Source: VXOI01 sp965197575 | GTDB lineage: Bacteria; Chloroflexota; Dehalococcoidia; Lucifugimonadales; UBA3495 | DNA length: 64,000 bases | Assembly: GCA_965197575.1 (NCBI GenBank) | Contig: OZ240214.1 | Coordinates: 1,240,001-1,304,000 of the forward strand | Direction: 5' to 3' | Shown here: positions 49,805 to 60,110 of the stretch, in pieces | Layout of the letters: each line of letters starts with the position of its first letter | Position numbering within the stretch: the stretch's first letter is position 1 | Made by a program: the position numbers and the translations under genes | The notes under the pieces: generated by a model | Database searches by the model: none | The model's input: the letters and a program-made list of their open reading frames with translations, nothing else | Told to the model about the DNA's origin: nothing

Positions 49805-50389
49805 TTAAGCTTTGCGGGCCGCCGCCTTGCCGGGCTTGAAGCGCAACACCTCGCCCTGGTAGCGGATCCCCTTTTCCTTGTAGGCGTTCGGCGGACGGAC
49901 CTTCCGGACCCGGGCCGCCAACTCGCCGACCTTCTGTTTGTCGATCCCCCGGACGTGGATGCGGTTGTTGCCCTCCACTTCCATCGTTACGCCTTCCGGC
50001 GGGTGAATCTCCACGGGATGGCTGTAGCCGACGTTGAGGATCACGCCGTCGCCAGCGACCTGGACCCGGTAACCGACTCCCATCAGTTCCAGGGTCCGGG
50101 TATAGCCGTCGGTCACGCCGATTACGGCGTTGGCGATCAGGCTGCGGGTGAGGCCGTGCAGGGCGTGGTGGAACTTGCGCTCGGTCAGGCGTTCCACTAC
50201 AACCTCTCCCTCTTCCACCTTGACCACGACGTCGGGGTGATACCCTTGGGTCAGGGTGCCCCTGGGACCGGATACCGTAACCTGTCCGTACCCGACCTCG
50301 ATGTTAACTCCACTGGGGAGGGGAATCACCTTCCGGCCGATACGGGAGAGGGTACGCACGTTTCCGTTGCCATTAGCGTCACCAGACAT
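49805..50389 (-). CDS. rplF: 50S ribosomal protein L6
   Basis: A 194-residue L6 with the two homologous domains. SRIGRKVIPLPSGVNIEVG opens domain 1; LELMGVGYRVQVAGDGVILN and VEIHPPEGVTMEVEGNNRIH lead to the signature RKVRPPNAYKEKGIRYQGEV. I start it at ATG 50389; it overlaps the rpsH stop by 11 bases. A short N-terminal segment before SRIG is variable. Confidence 0.96.
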   Translation of the reverse strand: MSGDANGNGNVRTLSRIGRKVIPLPSGVNIEVGYGQVTVSGPRGTLTQGYHPDVVVKVEEGEVVVERLTERKFHHALHGLTRSLIANAVIGVTDGYTRTLELMGVGYRVQVAGDGVILNVGYSHPVEIHPPEGVTMEVEGNNRIHVRGIDKQKVGELAARVRKVRPPNAYKEKGIRYQGEVLRFKPGKAAARKA

Positions 50390-50777
50390 AACAGAGCAAC
50401 TCTCCTCCGATGCCCTCACGCCAAGCCTGGCGTCCGGGCATGACTCCGCGGGACGTCGATATGATGGCCACCCCCAGCCCCCCGTAGACCCGCGGTATCT
50501 CGCCCTTGCCCACGTAGACCCGCAGGCCAGGCTTACTGATCCGCTTGAGTCCGGCGATGGCTGGCTGCCGTCCTTCCCGGTAGGACAGATGGATCCGCAG
50601 GGTGGGGTGGGCCTGCCCTCGGGGCGAGTCGTAGTCCCGGATGAACCCTTCGTCCTTCAGAATCCGGGCGATGGACAGCTTCATCTTGGAATGAGGCATC
50701 GAGACCGATTCGTGGCGCACCTGAATGGCATTGCGAATCCTGGTCAGCATGTCTGCTACGGGGTCGGTTACCGGCAT
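50379..50777 (-). CDS. rpsH: 30S ribosomal protein S8
   Basis: A 132-residue S8: DPVADMLTRIRNAIQVRHES, LSIARILKDEGFIRDYD and the C-terminal GVAIISTSRGVMPGRQAWRE with GGELLCYVW. It binds the central domain of 16S rRNA. Confidence 0.97.
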   Translation of the reverse strand: MPVTDPVADMLTRIRNAIQVRHESVSMPHSKMKLSIARILKDEGFIRDYDSPRGQAHPTLRIHLSYREGRQPAIAGLKRISKPGLRVYVGKGEIPRVYGGLGVAIISTSRGVMPGRQAWREGIGGELLCYVW

Positions 50778-50805
50778 CTTCGCCTACGCTCCCTCTCGTA
50801 TAACC

Positions 50806-50991
50806 CTAAAGGCTTGCCTTTCTAACGCCGGGCAACTCGCCGTTCAGGGCCAGTTCCCGGAAACAGATCCGGCAAAGCCCGGCGTGCCGGATATACGCCC
50901 GGGGCCTGGCGCACCGCTGGCAACGGTTGTAGGCCCGGGACGGGTATTTGGGCTTCTTGAGCCACTTTTGGATTAGGGAAGTTTTCGCCAA
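50806..50991 (-). CDS. rpsN: 30S ribosomal protein S14, zinc-binding type
   Basis: A 61-residue S14 of the short zinc-binding form. NRCQRCARPRAYIRHAGLCR and ICFRELA give four Cys ligands. The longer Cys-less form is not seen. Confidence 0.97.
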   Translation of the reverse strand: MAKTSLIQKWLKKPKYPSRAYNRCQRCARPRAYIRHAGLCRICFRELALNGELPGVRKASL

Positions 50992-51029
50992 GCGCGCCTC
51001 CGTTGAACCTCTTTTTGAACCTTTTTACG

Positions 51030-51791
51030 TTACGCTTCTCTAATAAAGGGGAACCCGTACAGCTCCAACAGGCGCATGGCCTCCGCGTCGTTCTTGGCGG
51101 TGGTGGCGATGGTCACCTGGAGCCCGCGTATCCGGTCGATCTGGTTGTAATCGATTTCCGGGAAGATGATCTGCTCGCGGATACCGATGGAGAAGTTGCC
51201 GCGCCCGTCCATGCCTCGGCGCGGGATGCCCCGGAAGTCGCGGATGCGGGGCAGCGCGGTGTTCACCAGCCGGTCTAGGAAATGGTACATACGGGGGCCG
51301 CGCAGGGTTACCGCCGCGCCGATGGCGTTTCCTTGACGAATCTTGAACCCGGCGATGGATTTGCGCGCCCGCGTGATGACCGCTTTCTGCCCGCTGATGG
51401 TGGCCAGGTCTTGCGCGGCGGCCTCCATCGCCCTGCCGTTGGTCAGCGCCTCGCCCAAGCCGATGTTCAGCACGATCTTCTGAAGCCGGGGCACTTCCAT
51501 CGGGTTGGAGTAGCTGAACTCCCGCATCATCTGCGGCACTATCTCGTCGCGGAACTGGTCGCGGAGCCTCGGCCGGGGCGGTCCCTCGGCAGTCGCTTCG
51601 GCAATGGCCGTGCCACCGCCCTGCTCGGCCCGGCCTTGGCCGCGCTGCCGGCGTGACCGGCGCGGCGCTTGCGCTTCCGCCGCTGGTTGCGGGGCAGTCG
51701 CCTCCGCGGCGGCCCCGTTCCGGGCTACCTCCTGGGCGGGTTCTTGGGGAGCATCCTGGGCGTCCGGTTGTTGCGTCTCGTCATCGAGCAT
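51030..51791 (-). CDS. rplE: 50S ribosomal protein L5 with long N-terminal extension
   Basis: A 253-residue L5. The conserved part begins near residue 74 (RLRDQFRDEIVPQMMREFSY, VPRLQKIVLNIGLGEAL) and continues through ITRARKSIAGFKIRQGNAIG and FSIGIREQIIFPEIDY. The first 73 residues are Ala/Gln/Glu/Arg-rich low complexity (DDETQQPDAQDAPQEP, RRSRRQRGQGRAEQGGG), not present in standard L5 of about 180 residues. The ATG at 51791 overlaps rplX by 11 bases; a later start cannot be excluded. Confidence 0.94.
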   Translation of the reverse strand: MLDDETQQPDAQDAPQEPAQEVARNGAAAEATAPQPAAEAQAPRRSRRQRGQGRAEQGGGTAIAEATAEGPPRPRLRDQFRDEIVPQMMREFSYSNPMEVPRLQKIVLNIGLGEALTNGRAMEAAAQDLATISGQKAVITRARKSIAGFKIRQGNAIGAAVTLRGPRMYHFLDRLVNTALPRIRDFRGIPRRGMDGRGNFSIGIREQIIFPEIDYNQIDRIRGLQVTIATTAKNDAEAMRLLELYGFPFIREA

Positions 51792-52101
51792 CGTCGATCA
51801 CTTCCTGGCATTTCGGGCAACTGCGCACCCGCGACCCCGTGTCCAAAGTCGTAATCCGGGGTCTGGTGGGGCGGTTGCACTTATTGCAAATCAAGGCCAC
51901 GTTGGAAACGTGTACCGCCGCTTCCTTCTGAATTCTGCCGGATTGGCGCACACCGGGCCGGCCCTTCATGTGGCGGGTGACGATGTTTACGCCCTCGATT
52001 ACCACGCGGTCGTTCTCCGGGAACTGCCGCTCGACGCGCCCGGTCTTGCCCTTTTCCTTGCCGGCAATGACCATCACGTTGTCGCCGGTGCGGATACGCA
52101 T
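51781..52101 (-). CDS. rplX: 50S ribosomal protein L24
   Basis: A 106-residue L24: MRIRTGDNVMVIAGKEKGKT (KOW motif), VIEGVNIVTRHMKGRPGVRQ and a C-terminal zinc-finger-like part (ALICNKCNRPTR, RSCPKCQEV). It starts large-subunit assembly. The Cys pairs are a feature of some bacterial L24 proteins. Confidence 0.96.
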   Translation of the reverse strand: MRIRTGDNVMVIAGKEKGKTGRVERQFPENDRVVIEGVNIVTRHMKGRPGVRQSGRIQKEAAVHVSNVALICNKCNRPTRPRITTLDTGSRVRSCPKCQEVIDDAR

Positions 52102-52469
52102 TACACCACCTCCGGCGCAAGGGAGACGATCCGCATGAACCCCCGGTCGCGCAACTCCCGGGCCACCGGCCCGAAGATGCGGGTGCCCCGGGGCAGTTGG
52201 TTGTCGGAGATGAGCACGGCGGCGTTGTCGTCGAACTTGATGTAGGTGCCGTCCGGCCGGCGCTTGGCTTGGGCTTGGCGAATCACCACCGCCCGCACCA
52301 CGTCGCCCTTCCGCACCGGCGAGTTGGGGGCCGCCTCACGGACGTTGCAGACCACCACGTCGCCCACGCTGGCGTATTTCCGCCGGCTGCTGCCGGGTAT
52401 GTTGATCAAGCGGATCACCTTGGCCCCGCTGTTGTCGGCCACGGTGAGCCTGGTATAAGTCTGGATCAT
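52101..52469 (-). CDS. rplN: 50S ribosomal protein L14
   Basis: A 122-residue L14: MIQTYTRLTVADNSGAKVIR, GDVVVCNVREAAPNSPVRKG and DDNAAVLISDNQLPRGTRIF. It shares an interface with L19 and the 30S. Confidence 0.98.
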   Translation of the reverse strand: MIQTYTRLTVADNSGAKVIRLINIPGSSRRKYASVGDVVVCNVREAAPNSPVRKGDVVRAVVIRQAQAKRRPDGTYIKFDDNAAVLISDNQLPRGTRIFGPVARELRDRGFMRIVSLAPEVV

Positions 52470-52858
52470 TCCTCTTCGTCCGCCTCGTCCTCGAGGTCTT
52501 CCTCGTCTAGTCCTTCCAGTTCGTCCAGGTCCAGCTCATCTTCGAGGTCGTCAGCGTCGTCCGTCTCTGCGTCGGATTCCAAGTCGATGGGCCGGATTTC
52601 CGCCACCTGACGCCGCTCCAGAATCTCCAAGAGCCGCCAGTGCTTGGTCTTGGAGATGGGGCGGGTCTCCTCGATGCGCACCAGGTCGCCCACGCGGCAC
52701 ACGTTCTCCGGGTCATGCACGTAGAAGCGGGCCACTTGGCGGACCTGCTTGTGGTAGATGCGGTGGCGCTGCTTCCAGACCATCTCGACCACCGCGGTCT
52801 TGTCCTGCTTGGCCCGCACCACCGATCCGGTGCGGACCTTTCTCATTATCTTGGCCAC
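52466..52858 (-). CDS. rpsQ: 30S ribosomal protein S17 with acidic C-terminal tail
   Basis: A 130-residue S17. Residues 1-88 are the usual OB fold (KTAVVEMVWKQRHRIYHKQV, GDLVRIEETRPISKTKHWRL). About 40 further residues are almost purely acidic (ESDAETDDADDLEDELD, LDEEDLEDEADEEE). Most bacterial S17 proteins stop near residue 80-90. The start overlaps the rplN region by four bases at its 3' end. Confidence 0.96.
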   Translation of the reverse strand: MAKIMRKVRTGSVVRAKQDKTAVVEMVWKQRHRIYHKQVRQVARFYVHDPENVCRVGDLVRIEETRPISKTKHWRLLEILERRQVAEIRPIDLESDAETDDADDLEDELDLDELEGLDEEDLEDEADEEE

Positions 52859-53059
52859 TTAATCGCTCTCCAGCAGTTGCCGCTCCCGCAACACGGTGCG
52901 CAACCGGGCGATGGTCTTGCGGACCGACGCCGGCTCGTTGGTATCGGGAAGCTGGTTTGTGGCCGCGCGAAACCGGAGGTGCATCAACTCCCGCCCGGCC
53001 TTTTCAAGCTCTTCGCTCAACTGGTCGTCGCTGAGCTCTCTTACTTCGTGGATGCGCAT
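52859..53059 (-). CDS. rpmC: 50S ribosomal protein L29
   Basis: A 66-residue two-helix L29: MRIHEVRELSDDQLSEELEK, ELMHLRFRAATNQLPDTNEP and KTIARLRTVLRERQLLES. It sits at the exit tunnel and helps dock SRP and trigger factor. One base from rpsQ. Confidence 0.97.
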   Translation of the reverse strand: MRIHEVRELSDDQLSEELEKAGRELMHLRFRAATNQLPDTNEPASVRKTIARLRTVLRERQLLESD

Positions 53060-53067
53060 AGGGACTC

Positions 53068-53508
53068 CTAAACCACGCCGACGGCTTGGGCGTTGGCCAG
53101 CCGGTCGCGGAGGACCGTCTTGGTTGGTATGGGCAGCTTCTGCCCGGCCAGACGCAGCGCGCGTATCGCCTCGGCCTGGGGCACGCCGGCGACTTCAAAG
53201 AGGATGCGTCCCGGCCTCACCACGGCGACCCAGTAGTCCACCCCGGCCTTGCCGCCGCCCATCCGGGTCTCGGCTGGCTTCTTGCTGACCGACTTGTCAG
53301 GGAACACCCGCACCCAGACCTGGCCGCCCCGCCTCAGGTGGCGGGTGATGGCGACACGGGCAGACTCGATCTGCCGGGCCGTAATCCAAGTGGCCTCCAT
53401 CGCCTTGAGGCCCACCTCGCCCGAGTTAACGGTGCTGCCGGTGGTGGCCGCGCCGCGCATCCGGCCCCGGAACTGCTTCCTGTACTTGGTGCGCTTTGGT
53501 TGGAGCAT
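53068..53508 (-). CDS. rplP: 50S ribosomal protein L16
   Basis: A 146-residue L16: MLQPKRTKYRKQFRGRMRGA, WITARQIESARVAITRHLRR and VWVRVFPDKSVSKKPAETRM with GGGKAGVDYWVAVV. It organises the A-site region of the large subunit. Confidence 0.98.
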   Translation of the reverse strand: MLQPKRTKYRKQFRGRMRGAATTGSTVNSGEVGLKAMEATWITARQIESARVAITRHLRRGGQVWVRVFPDKSVSKKPAETRMGGGKAGVDYWVAVVRPGRILFEVAGVPQAEAIRALRLAGQKLPIPTKTVLRDRLANAQAVGVV

Positions 53509-53537
53509 CAGTTCTCCCTAAACCGCGTCCGGCGTCC

Positions 53538-54281
53538 CTAGATGTCGTCCAAGTCGAGCAGGTTATCGAGTTCCTCGTCGGGCTCGCCGGCCTGAACGGT
53601 GACCTCGATGGTCTCCAACTCGGCCACTTCTTCCGCTTGGGGCGGCAGAATCTCGCCCTTGTAGACCCAGACCTTGACCCCGACCCGGCCCATTATGGTA
53701 TGGGCCTCGGCCAAGGAGTAATCGATGTCGGCGCGGAGCGTATGGAGGGGCACCTGCCCCATCATCAGCTTCTCCACCCGCGCGATTTCCGAGCCGGAAA
53801 TCCGGCCCTTGACGATGATCTTTATTCCCTCGGCCCCGGCCTGCATCGCCCGCTGCGCCGCTTGCCGCATGGCCCGGCGGTAGGCGACCCGGCGCTCCAT
53901 CTGGTCGGCCACGTTGCGGGCCACCAGGAAGGCATTGGTTTCGGGCTGGTCGATTTCCAGTATGTTGAGCTGCACCCGGCTCCGGGTGATGGATTCGAGC
54001 TTGGCCCGCAGGTTCTTCACCCGCTCGCCATCGCGCCCGATGAGAATGCCGGGCCGGGCGGAGTGGATGTTGATGACGCTGTCCTGCGCCCCCCGGTCGA
54101 TCTCGACCCTGGCAATGCCAGCGTCGGAAAACGCCTTGTACTCGTCGCGGATACTGTTCCGAAGTTTCAGGTCTTCGGTGACCAGCCCGCGGTAGGCAGT
54201 GCTGTTGGGGGCGTACCAATGCGCCTTCCAGTCCTTGATGACGCCCAACCGGAATCCGTATGGATGGGTTTTGTGGCCCAT
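53538..54281 (-). CDS. rpsC: 30S ribosomal protein S3 with short acidic tail
   Basis: A 247-residue S3: GHKTHPYGFRLGVIKDWKAH, the KH domain (RPGILIGRDGERVKNLRAKL) and the C-terminal domain (GLGQ-like RISGSEIARVEKLMMGQVPL). The last 40 residues are acidic (EILPPQAEEVAELETIEV, EPDEELDNLLDLDD), longer than in many S3 proteins. Confidence 0.97.
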   Translation of the reverse strand: MGHKTHPYGFRLGVIKDWKAHWYAPNSTAYRGLVTEDLKLRNSIRDEYKAFSDAGIARVEIDRGAQDSVINIHSARPGILIGRDGERVKNLRAKLESITRSRVQLNILEIDQPETNAFLVARNVADQMERRVAYRRAMRQAAQRAMQAGAEGIKIIVKGRISGSEIARVEKLMMGQVPLHTLRADIDYSLAEAHTIMGRVGVKVWVYKGEILPPQAEEVAELETIEVTVQAGEPDEELDNLLDLDDI

Positions 54282-54305
54282 TCCGCGTCTCCTTCTTTCA
54301 GGCTC

Positions 54306-54647
54306 CTAATTCTCGTCTTCGTCCACGACCACGGTGACGTGGCTGGACCGCTTGGTGATCCGCCCGATTCTGCCCCTGGCCCGGGGCCGAAACCGCTTGA
54401 GCGACTCGGCGTTGTCGGCGGTTATCTGCACGATGCGAAGGTTGTCCCGGTCCATCAGCATGTTGTTCTCGGCGTTGGCGGCTGCCGAAGCCACCACCTT
54501 GGCCACCGACTTGGCCCAAGGGGAGGGCAGCAACCCCAGAGTGACGAGGGCCTCGTCCACGCTCTGTCCCCTGACCAGGTCGATAATCGGCTTCAGCCTC
54601 TTCTGGGAAGCCCCCAGTTTCTTTGCGACGGCTCTTACCGGCGGCAC
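54306..54647 (-). CDS. rplV: 50S ribosomal protein L22
   Basis: A 113-residue L22: AVAKKLGASQKRLKPIIDLV, AKVVASAAANAENNMLMDRD and the tunnel hairpin FRPRARGRIGRITKRSSHVT. A start at 54647 is used. Confidence 0.97.
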   Translation of the reverse strand: MPPVRAVAKKLGASQKRLKPIIDLVRGQSVDEALVTLGLLPSPWAKSVAKVVASAAANAENNMLMDRDNLRIVQITADNAESLKRFRPRARGRIGRITKRSSHVTVVVDEDEN

Positions 54648-54651
54648 TGCG

Positions 54652-54936
54652 CTACCTCACCCGGCTGGAGCGTTCCGACCGGGCCACGTGGCCCCGGTAG
54701 GTGCGCGTGGGCGAAAACTCGCCCAAGCGGTGCCCCACCATGTTTTCGGTGATAAAGACCGGAACGTGACGGCGCCCGTCGTGGACTCCGATGGTCAGGC
54801 CGACCATTTCGGGCATGATCATGGAGGCCCGGGCCCAGGTGCGGATCACCGTGTTGGCCCCGGAGCGTTGCACCGCGTCCACCTTCTTCATCAACTTGGG
54901 ATGGACATACGGCCCCTTTTTGACCGAGCGGGACAT
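54652..54936 (-). CDS. rpsS: 30S ribosomal protein S19
   Basis: A 94-residue S19: MSRSVKKGPYVHPKLMKKVD, IRTWARASMIMPEMVGLTIG and VGHRLGEFSPTRTYRGHVAR. It pairs with S13 in the head. Four bases separate it from rplV. Confidence 0.98.
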   Translation of the reverse strand: MSRSVKKGPYVHPKLMKKVDAVQRSGANTVIRTWARASMIMPEMVGLTIGVHDGRRHVPVFITENMVGHRLGEFSPTRTYRGHVARSERSSRVR

Positions 54937-54939
54937 ATT

Positions 54940-55773
54940 CTAGCGTCTCCTACCCCTGCGGATTATGAACTTGGTCGAAGCCTTCTTGCGGTTCCGGGTT
55001 TTGTGGCCGAGGGTGGGCTTGCCGGTGGGCGACTTCGGCCCCGGCATACCGATGGGCGAACGCCCTTCGCCACCGCCGTGGGGGTGATCCACCGGGTTCA
55101 TGGCTACGCCCCGGACGTGGGGGCGGCGGCCCATGTGCCGGGAAGCCCCCGCCTTGCCCAGGCTCTCGTTCTTGTGGTCGGGATTGGAAAGCTGCCCGAC
55201 GCTGGCCCGGCAGCGCAACAGGATCCGGCGCATCTGACCGGAAGGCAGCCGGATCAGCACGTACTCGCCCTCGCGGGAGAGCACCTGCGCCCCGGTGCCT
55301 GCGCCGCGCACCAACTGACCGCCGCGCCCCGGGGTCAACTCCAAGTTGTGGATCACCGTCCCGGTGGGGATGTTGTGGAGGGGCAGCGCGTTGCCCAGGC
55401 TGACTTCGGCGTCCGGCCCCGACTGGACCCAGTCGCCGACGGACAGGCCGTGAGGGGCCAGGATGTAACTCTTCTCGCCGTCGGCATAGAAGATCAGCGC
55501 GATGCGAGTGGTGCGGTTCGGATCGTATTCAATCGACTTCACGCGCGCCGGAACCCCGTCCTTCTTGCGTTTGAAGTCGACTTCCCGGTACATCCGCCGC
55601 GAGCCGCCGCCGCGGCTGCGGACGGTGATCTTGCCCCGGTTGTTGCGTCCGGCGTGGTTCTGCTTCCGGGAGATCAGTGACTTTTCCGGCTTGTTGGTGG
55701 TGATTTCCTCAAAGGACGCCCGCACCGCGTTCCGGGTGCCGGGAGTGATGGGACGAAAGTTTTTCAACGGCAT
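54940..55773 (-). CDS. rplB: 50S ribosomal protein L2
   Basis: A 277-residue L2: PITPGTRNAVRASFEEITTN, GRNNRGKITVRSRGGGSRR, and the peptidyl-transferase-site region GVAMNPVDHPHGGGEGRSPI with the conserved His. KPTLGHKTRNRKKASTKFII ends it. Confidence 0.98.
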   Translation of the reverse strand: MPLKNFRPITPGTRNAVRASFEEITTNKPEKSLISRKQNHAGRNNRGKITVRSRGGGSRRMYREVDFKRKKDGVPARVKSIEYDPNRTTRIALIFYADGEKSYILAPHGLSVGDWVQSGPDAEVSLGNALPLHNIPTGTVIHNLELTPGRGGQLVRGAGTGAQVLSREGEYVLIRLPSGQMRRILLRCRASVGQLSNPDHKNESLGKAGASRHMGRRPHVRGVAMNPVDHPHGGGEGRSPIGMPGPKSPTGKPTLGHKTRNRKKASTKFIIRRGRRR

Positions 55774-55782
55774 GGCGCCCGC

Positions 55783-56067
55783 CTACAGTCCTTCGATCAG
55801 GTTGATGCGGTCGCCCTGCTTGAGGGTTACAACCGCCTTCTTGGTGTCGGGCTGTTTCACCGAACGAGGCCCGTAGCGCTTCCGCTTTCCCCGGAGCTTG
55901 GAGATGTTGACGTCCAGCACGGTCACGTTGAAGCTCTTCTGGATCGCTTCCTTGACCTCCACCTTGTTGGCCCGGGGAGCGACCTCGAAGGTGTACTTCC
56001 CCGACTCCTGCTGGATGGTGCTTTTCTCGGTGATGGTCGGCTTGAGCAGCACGCGGTGAATGTCCAT
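55783..56067 (-). CDS. rplW: 50S ribosomal protein L23
   Basis: A 94-residue L23: VLLKPTITEKSTIQQESGKY, TFEVAPRANKVEVKEAIQKS and LRGKRKRYGPRSVKQPDTKK. It is the trigger-factor and SRP dock at the exit. Start overlaps the rplD stop by one base. Confidence 0.97.
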   Translation of the reverse strand: MDIHRVLLKPTITEKSTIQQESGKYTFEVAPRANKVEVKEAIQKSFNVTVLDVNISKLRGKRKRYGPRSVKQPDTKKAVVTLKQGDRINLIEGL

Positions 56068-56936
56068 TACGCTTCATCCTCTGCATCGCCGTCAGTGGCT
56101 GCCGCCGGACTCTGTTCTTCCGCCTGCGCCTCTTCCTGGCTCTCTTCGGCCAAGGCTTCGGTCTCCTCGACCACAGTTACCTCGTCCTCCGCAGCGGCTT
56201 CTTCGTCGGCTAGCTCGTCGACAGCCTCGGCCACCGGCTCTTCGGCGTCTGGCTCTTCGACAGCGTCAGACTCGGGCGCGGCCGCGAACTTGCGGCCCCG
56301 GCGTCCGTGGGGTTCGACGGCCAGCGCCTCTTCGGCCCACTTGGCCGCTTCCACCGTCATAATCAGCGTCTCCCGGGCCAGCAGCGCCTCGGCGTTTAGC
56401 TGGTTGACGGGGAGGGTGTAAATCCTCTTCAGGTTGCTGGCGGCCCAGACCACGTTGGTATCCGGCTCCCGCGTGACCACCACCGCTGAGCCGGTCACGT
56501 TCAGGCTCCGCAGCAACTCGGCCATCGAGCGAGTCTTGCCGTCGATGCTGTCGGTGGCGTCCAAGCAGACCAGCCGGTCGTTGCGGGCCTTGTCGGAGAG
56601 GACGCACTTGAGCGCCAACCGCCGCATACGCCGGGGAAGCGTCAGGCGGTGGCTCCTGGGGTGCGGCCCGAAGACCACGCCGCCGTGCCGCCACTGGGGC
56701 GCGCGGGTGCTGCCCTGCCGGGCGCGGCCGGTATGCTTCTGGATCCACGGCTTTCGCCCGCCGCCGGACACCTGCGCCCTGGTCTTGGTGTCGTGGGTGC
56801 CCTGCCGCCGGTTCGCCTGATAGATGACCATCGCCTGATGCACCAGAGACTGGTTCATCGGCACGTTGAAGACCGCATCGTTCAACTCGATGCTTTCGAT
56901 GGTCTCGCCGGTCTGGTTCTTCACTGCAACTTGCAT
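56067..56936 (-). CDS. rplD: 50S ribosomal protein L4 with long acidic C-terminal extension
   Basis: A 289-residue L4. Residues 1-210 are conventional (NRRQGTHDTKTRAQVSGGGR, KPWIQKHTGRARQGSTRAPQ, GGVVFGPHPRSHRLTLPRRM). Residues 211-289 are a Glu/Ala/Asp-rich low-complexity tail (EEPDAEEPVAEAVDELADEE, EESQEEAQAEEQSPAA). Standard L4 stops near residue 205. Sequence frame and overlap with rplW confirm that the tail is encoded. Confidence 0.96.
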   Translation of the reverse strand: MQVAVKNQTGETIESIELNDAVFNVPMNQSLVHQAMVIYQANRRQGTHDTKTRAQVSGGGRKPWIQKHTGRARQGSTRAPQWRHGGVVFGPHPRSHRLTLPRRMRRLALKCVLSDKARNDRLVCLDATDSIDGKTRSMAELLRSLNVTGSAVVVTREPDTNVVWAASNLKRIYTLPVNQLNAEALLARETLIMTVEAAKWAEEALAVEPHGRRGRKFAAAPESDAVEEPDAEEPVAEAVDELADEEAAAEDEVTVVEETEALAEESQEEAQAEEQSPAAATDGDAEDEA

Positions 56937-56955
56937 GTCTTGATACGCCCGTTCC

Positions 56956-57573
56956 CTAGCGTCCGGTCCGCCGGATCATCACCAAGCTGTTGGGCGCCCC
57001 AGGGACACCGCCCTTTACAATGAGGATGTTGCGGTCGGTGTCCACGTCTATTATTTCCAGTCCTTTCACGGTGATACGCCGGTCCCCCATGTGGCCGGCC
57101 ATCTTCATGCCCTTGAACACCTTGCCGGGAGTGGTGCCGCCCCCGATGGAACCCGGCGCGCGGGCGCGGTCCGACTGACCGTGGGTGCGCGGGCCGCCGT
57201 GGAAGCCGTGGCGCTTCATGGTGCCGGCGAACCCCCGGCCCTTGGAGCGGCCAATAACGTCCACCTTCTCCCCGGTCTGGAAGATGTCCACGCCGACGGT
57301 CTGCCCGACGGAGAATTCTGCTGGGTCGTCGGCCTTGACCTCGCGCACGTAGCGGGTGGGACGGCTGGCCTTGAAGTGGCCGCTGAGGGGCTTGTTCCGG
57401 CGTTTTACCTGACCGAATCCCAACTGCACCGCCTCGTAGCCGTCGCTGGCCTTGGTCTTGACCTGGGTAACGATGCAGGGGCCGGCCTCGATCAGAGTCA
57501 CGGGAACGACTATGCCGTCTTCCCGGAAGATCTGGGTCATGCCGATTTTCTTGCCTAAGAATCCTTGAAGCAT
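56956..57573 (-). CDS. rplC: 50S ribosomal protein L3
   Basis: A 205-residue L3: GFLGKKIGMTQIFREDGIVV, KGRGFAGTMKRHGFHGGPRT and HGQSDRARAPGSIGGGTTPG with KGMKMAGHMGDRRITVKGLE. A primary 23S rRNA binder near the peptidyl-transferase centre. Confidence 0.98.
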   Translation of the reverse strand: MLQGFLGKKIGMTQIFREDGIVVPVTLIEAGPCIVTQVKTKASDGYEAVQLGFGQVKRRNKPLSGHFKASRPTRYVREVKADDPAEFSVGQTVGVDIFQTGEKVDVIGRSKGRGFAGTMKRHGFHGGPRTHGQSDRARAPGSIGGGTTPGKVFKGMKMAGHMGDRRITVKGLEIIDVDTDRNILIVKGGVPGAPNSLVMIRRTGR

Positions 57574-57596
57574 CCTGGACGACCTTAGAGTTTGCG

Positions 57597-57908
57597 TTAC
57601 AGTTTGATAGAAATGTCGACACCGGCGGGCAGGTTGAGCCGGGTCAACGAGTCGATGGTCTTGGAAGTGGGCTCCAGGATGTCGATGAGCCGTTTGTGAG
57701 TACGGATCTCGAAGTGCTCCCGGGAGTCCTTGTCCACGTGCGGCCCGCGAATGACGCAGAAGCGGCGGATGTGGGTGGGCAACGGCACCGGCCCCGCCAC
57801 GCGGGCCCCGGTGCGCTCGGCTGTTTCCACGATCTGGCCCGTCGAAAGGTCCAGCATCTTGTGGTCGAACGCCTTGAGAATAATCCTGACTTTTTGCCTA
57901 GTTACCAT
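57597..57908 (-). CDS. rpsJ: 30S ribosomal protein S10
   Basis: A 103-residue S10: KVRIILKAFDHKMLDLSTGQ, VAGPVPLPTHIRRFCVIRGP and REHFEIRTHKRLIDILEPTS. The 71 bp before it, between fusA and rpsJ, contain no tuf gene. Confidence 0.98.
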   Translation of the reverse strand: MVTRQKVRIILKAFDHKMLDLSTGQIVETAERTGARVAGPVPLPTHIRRFCVIRGPHVDKDSREHFEIRTHKRLIDILEPTSKTIDSLTRLNLPAGVDISIKL

Positions 57909-57979
57909 ACTTCTACTTTCGGACTTCCACTTTATTGGGCCGGGCGACGGCTTCCTGCTTTGCCGCCGGGCGCGTTAGT

Positions 57980-60061
<2,082 letters not shown>

Positions 60062-60110
60062 GATTTGGGCACAGGGGTGCGGGCGTCGGCCTGCTTACTA
60101 CCCGAAGCTA

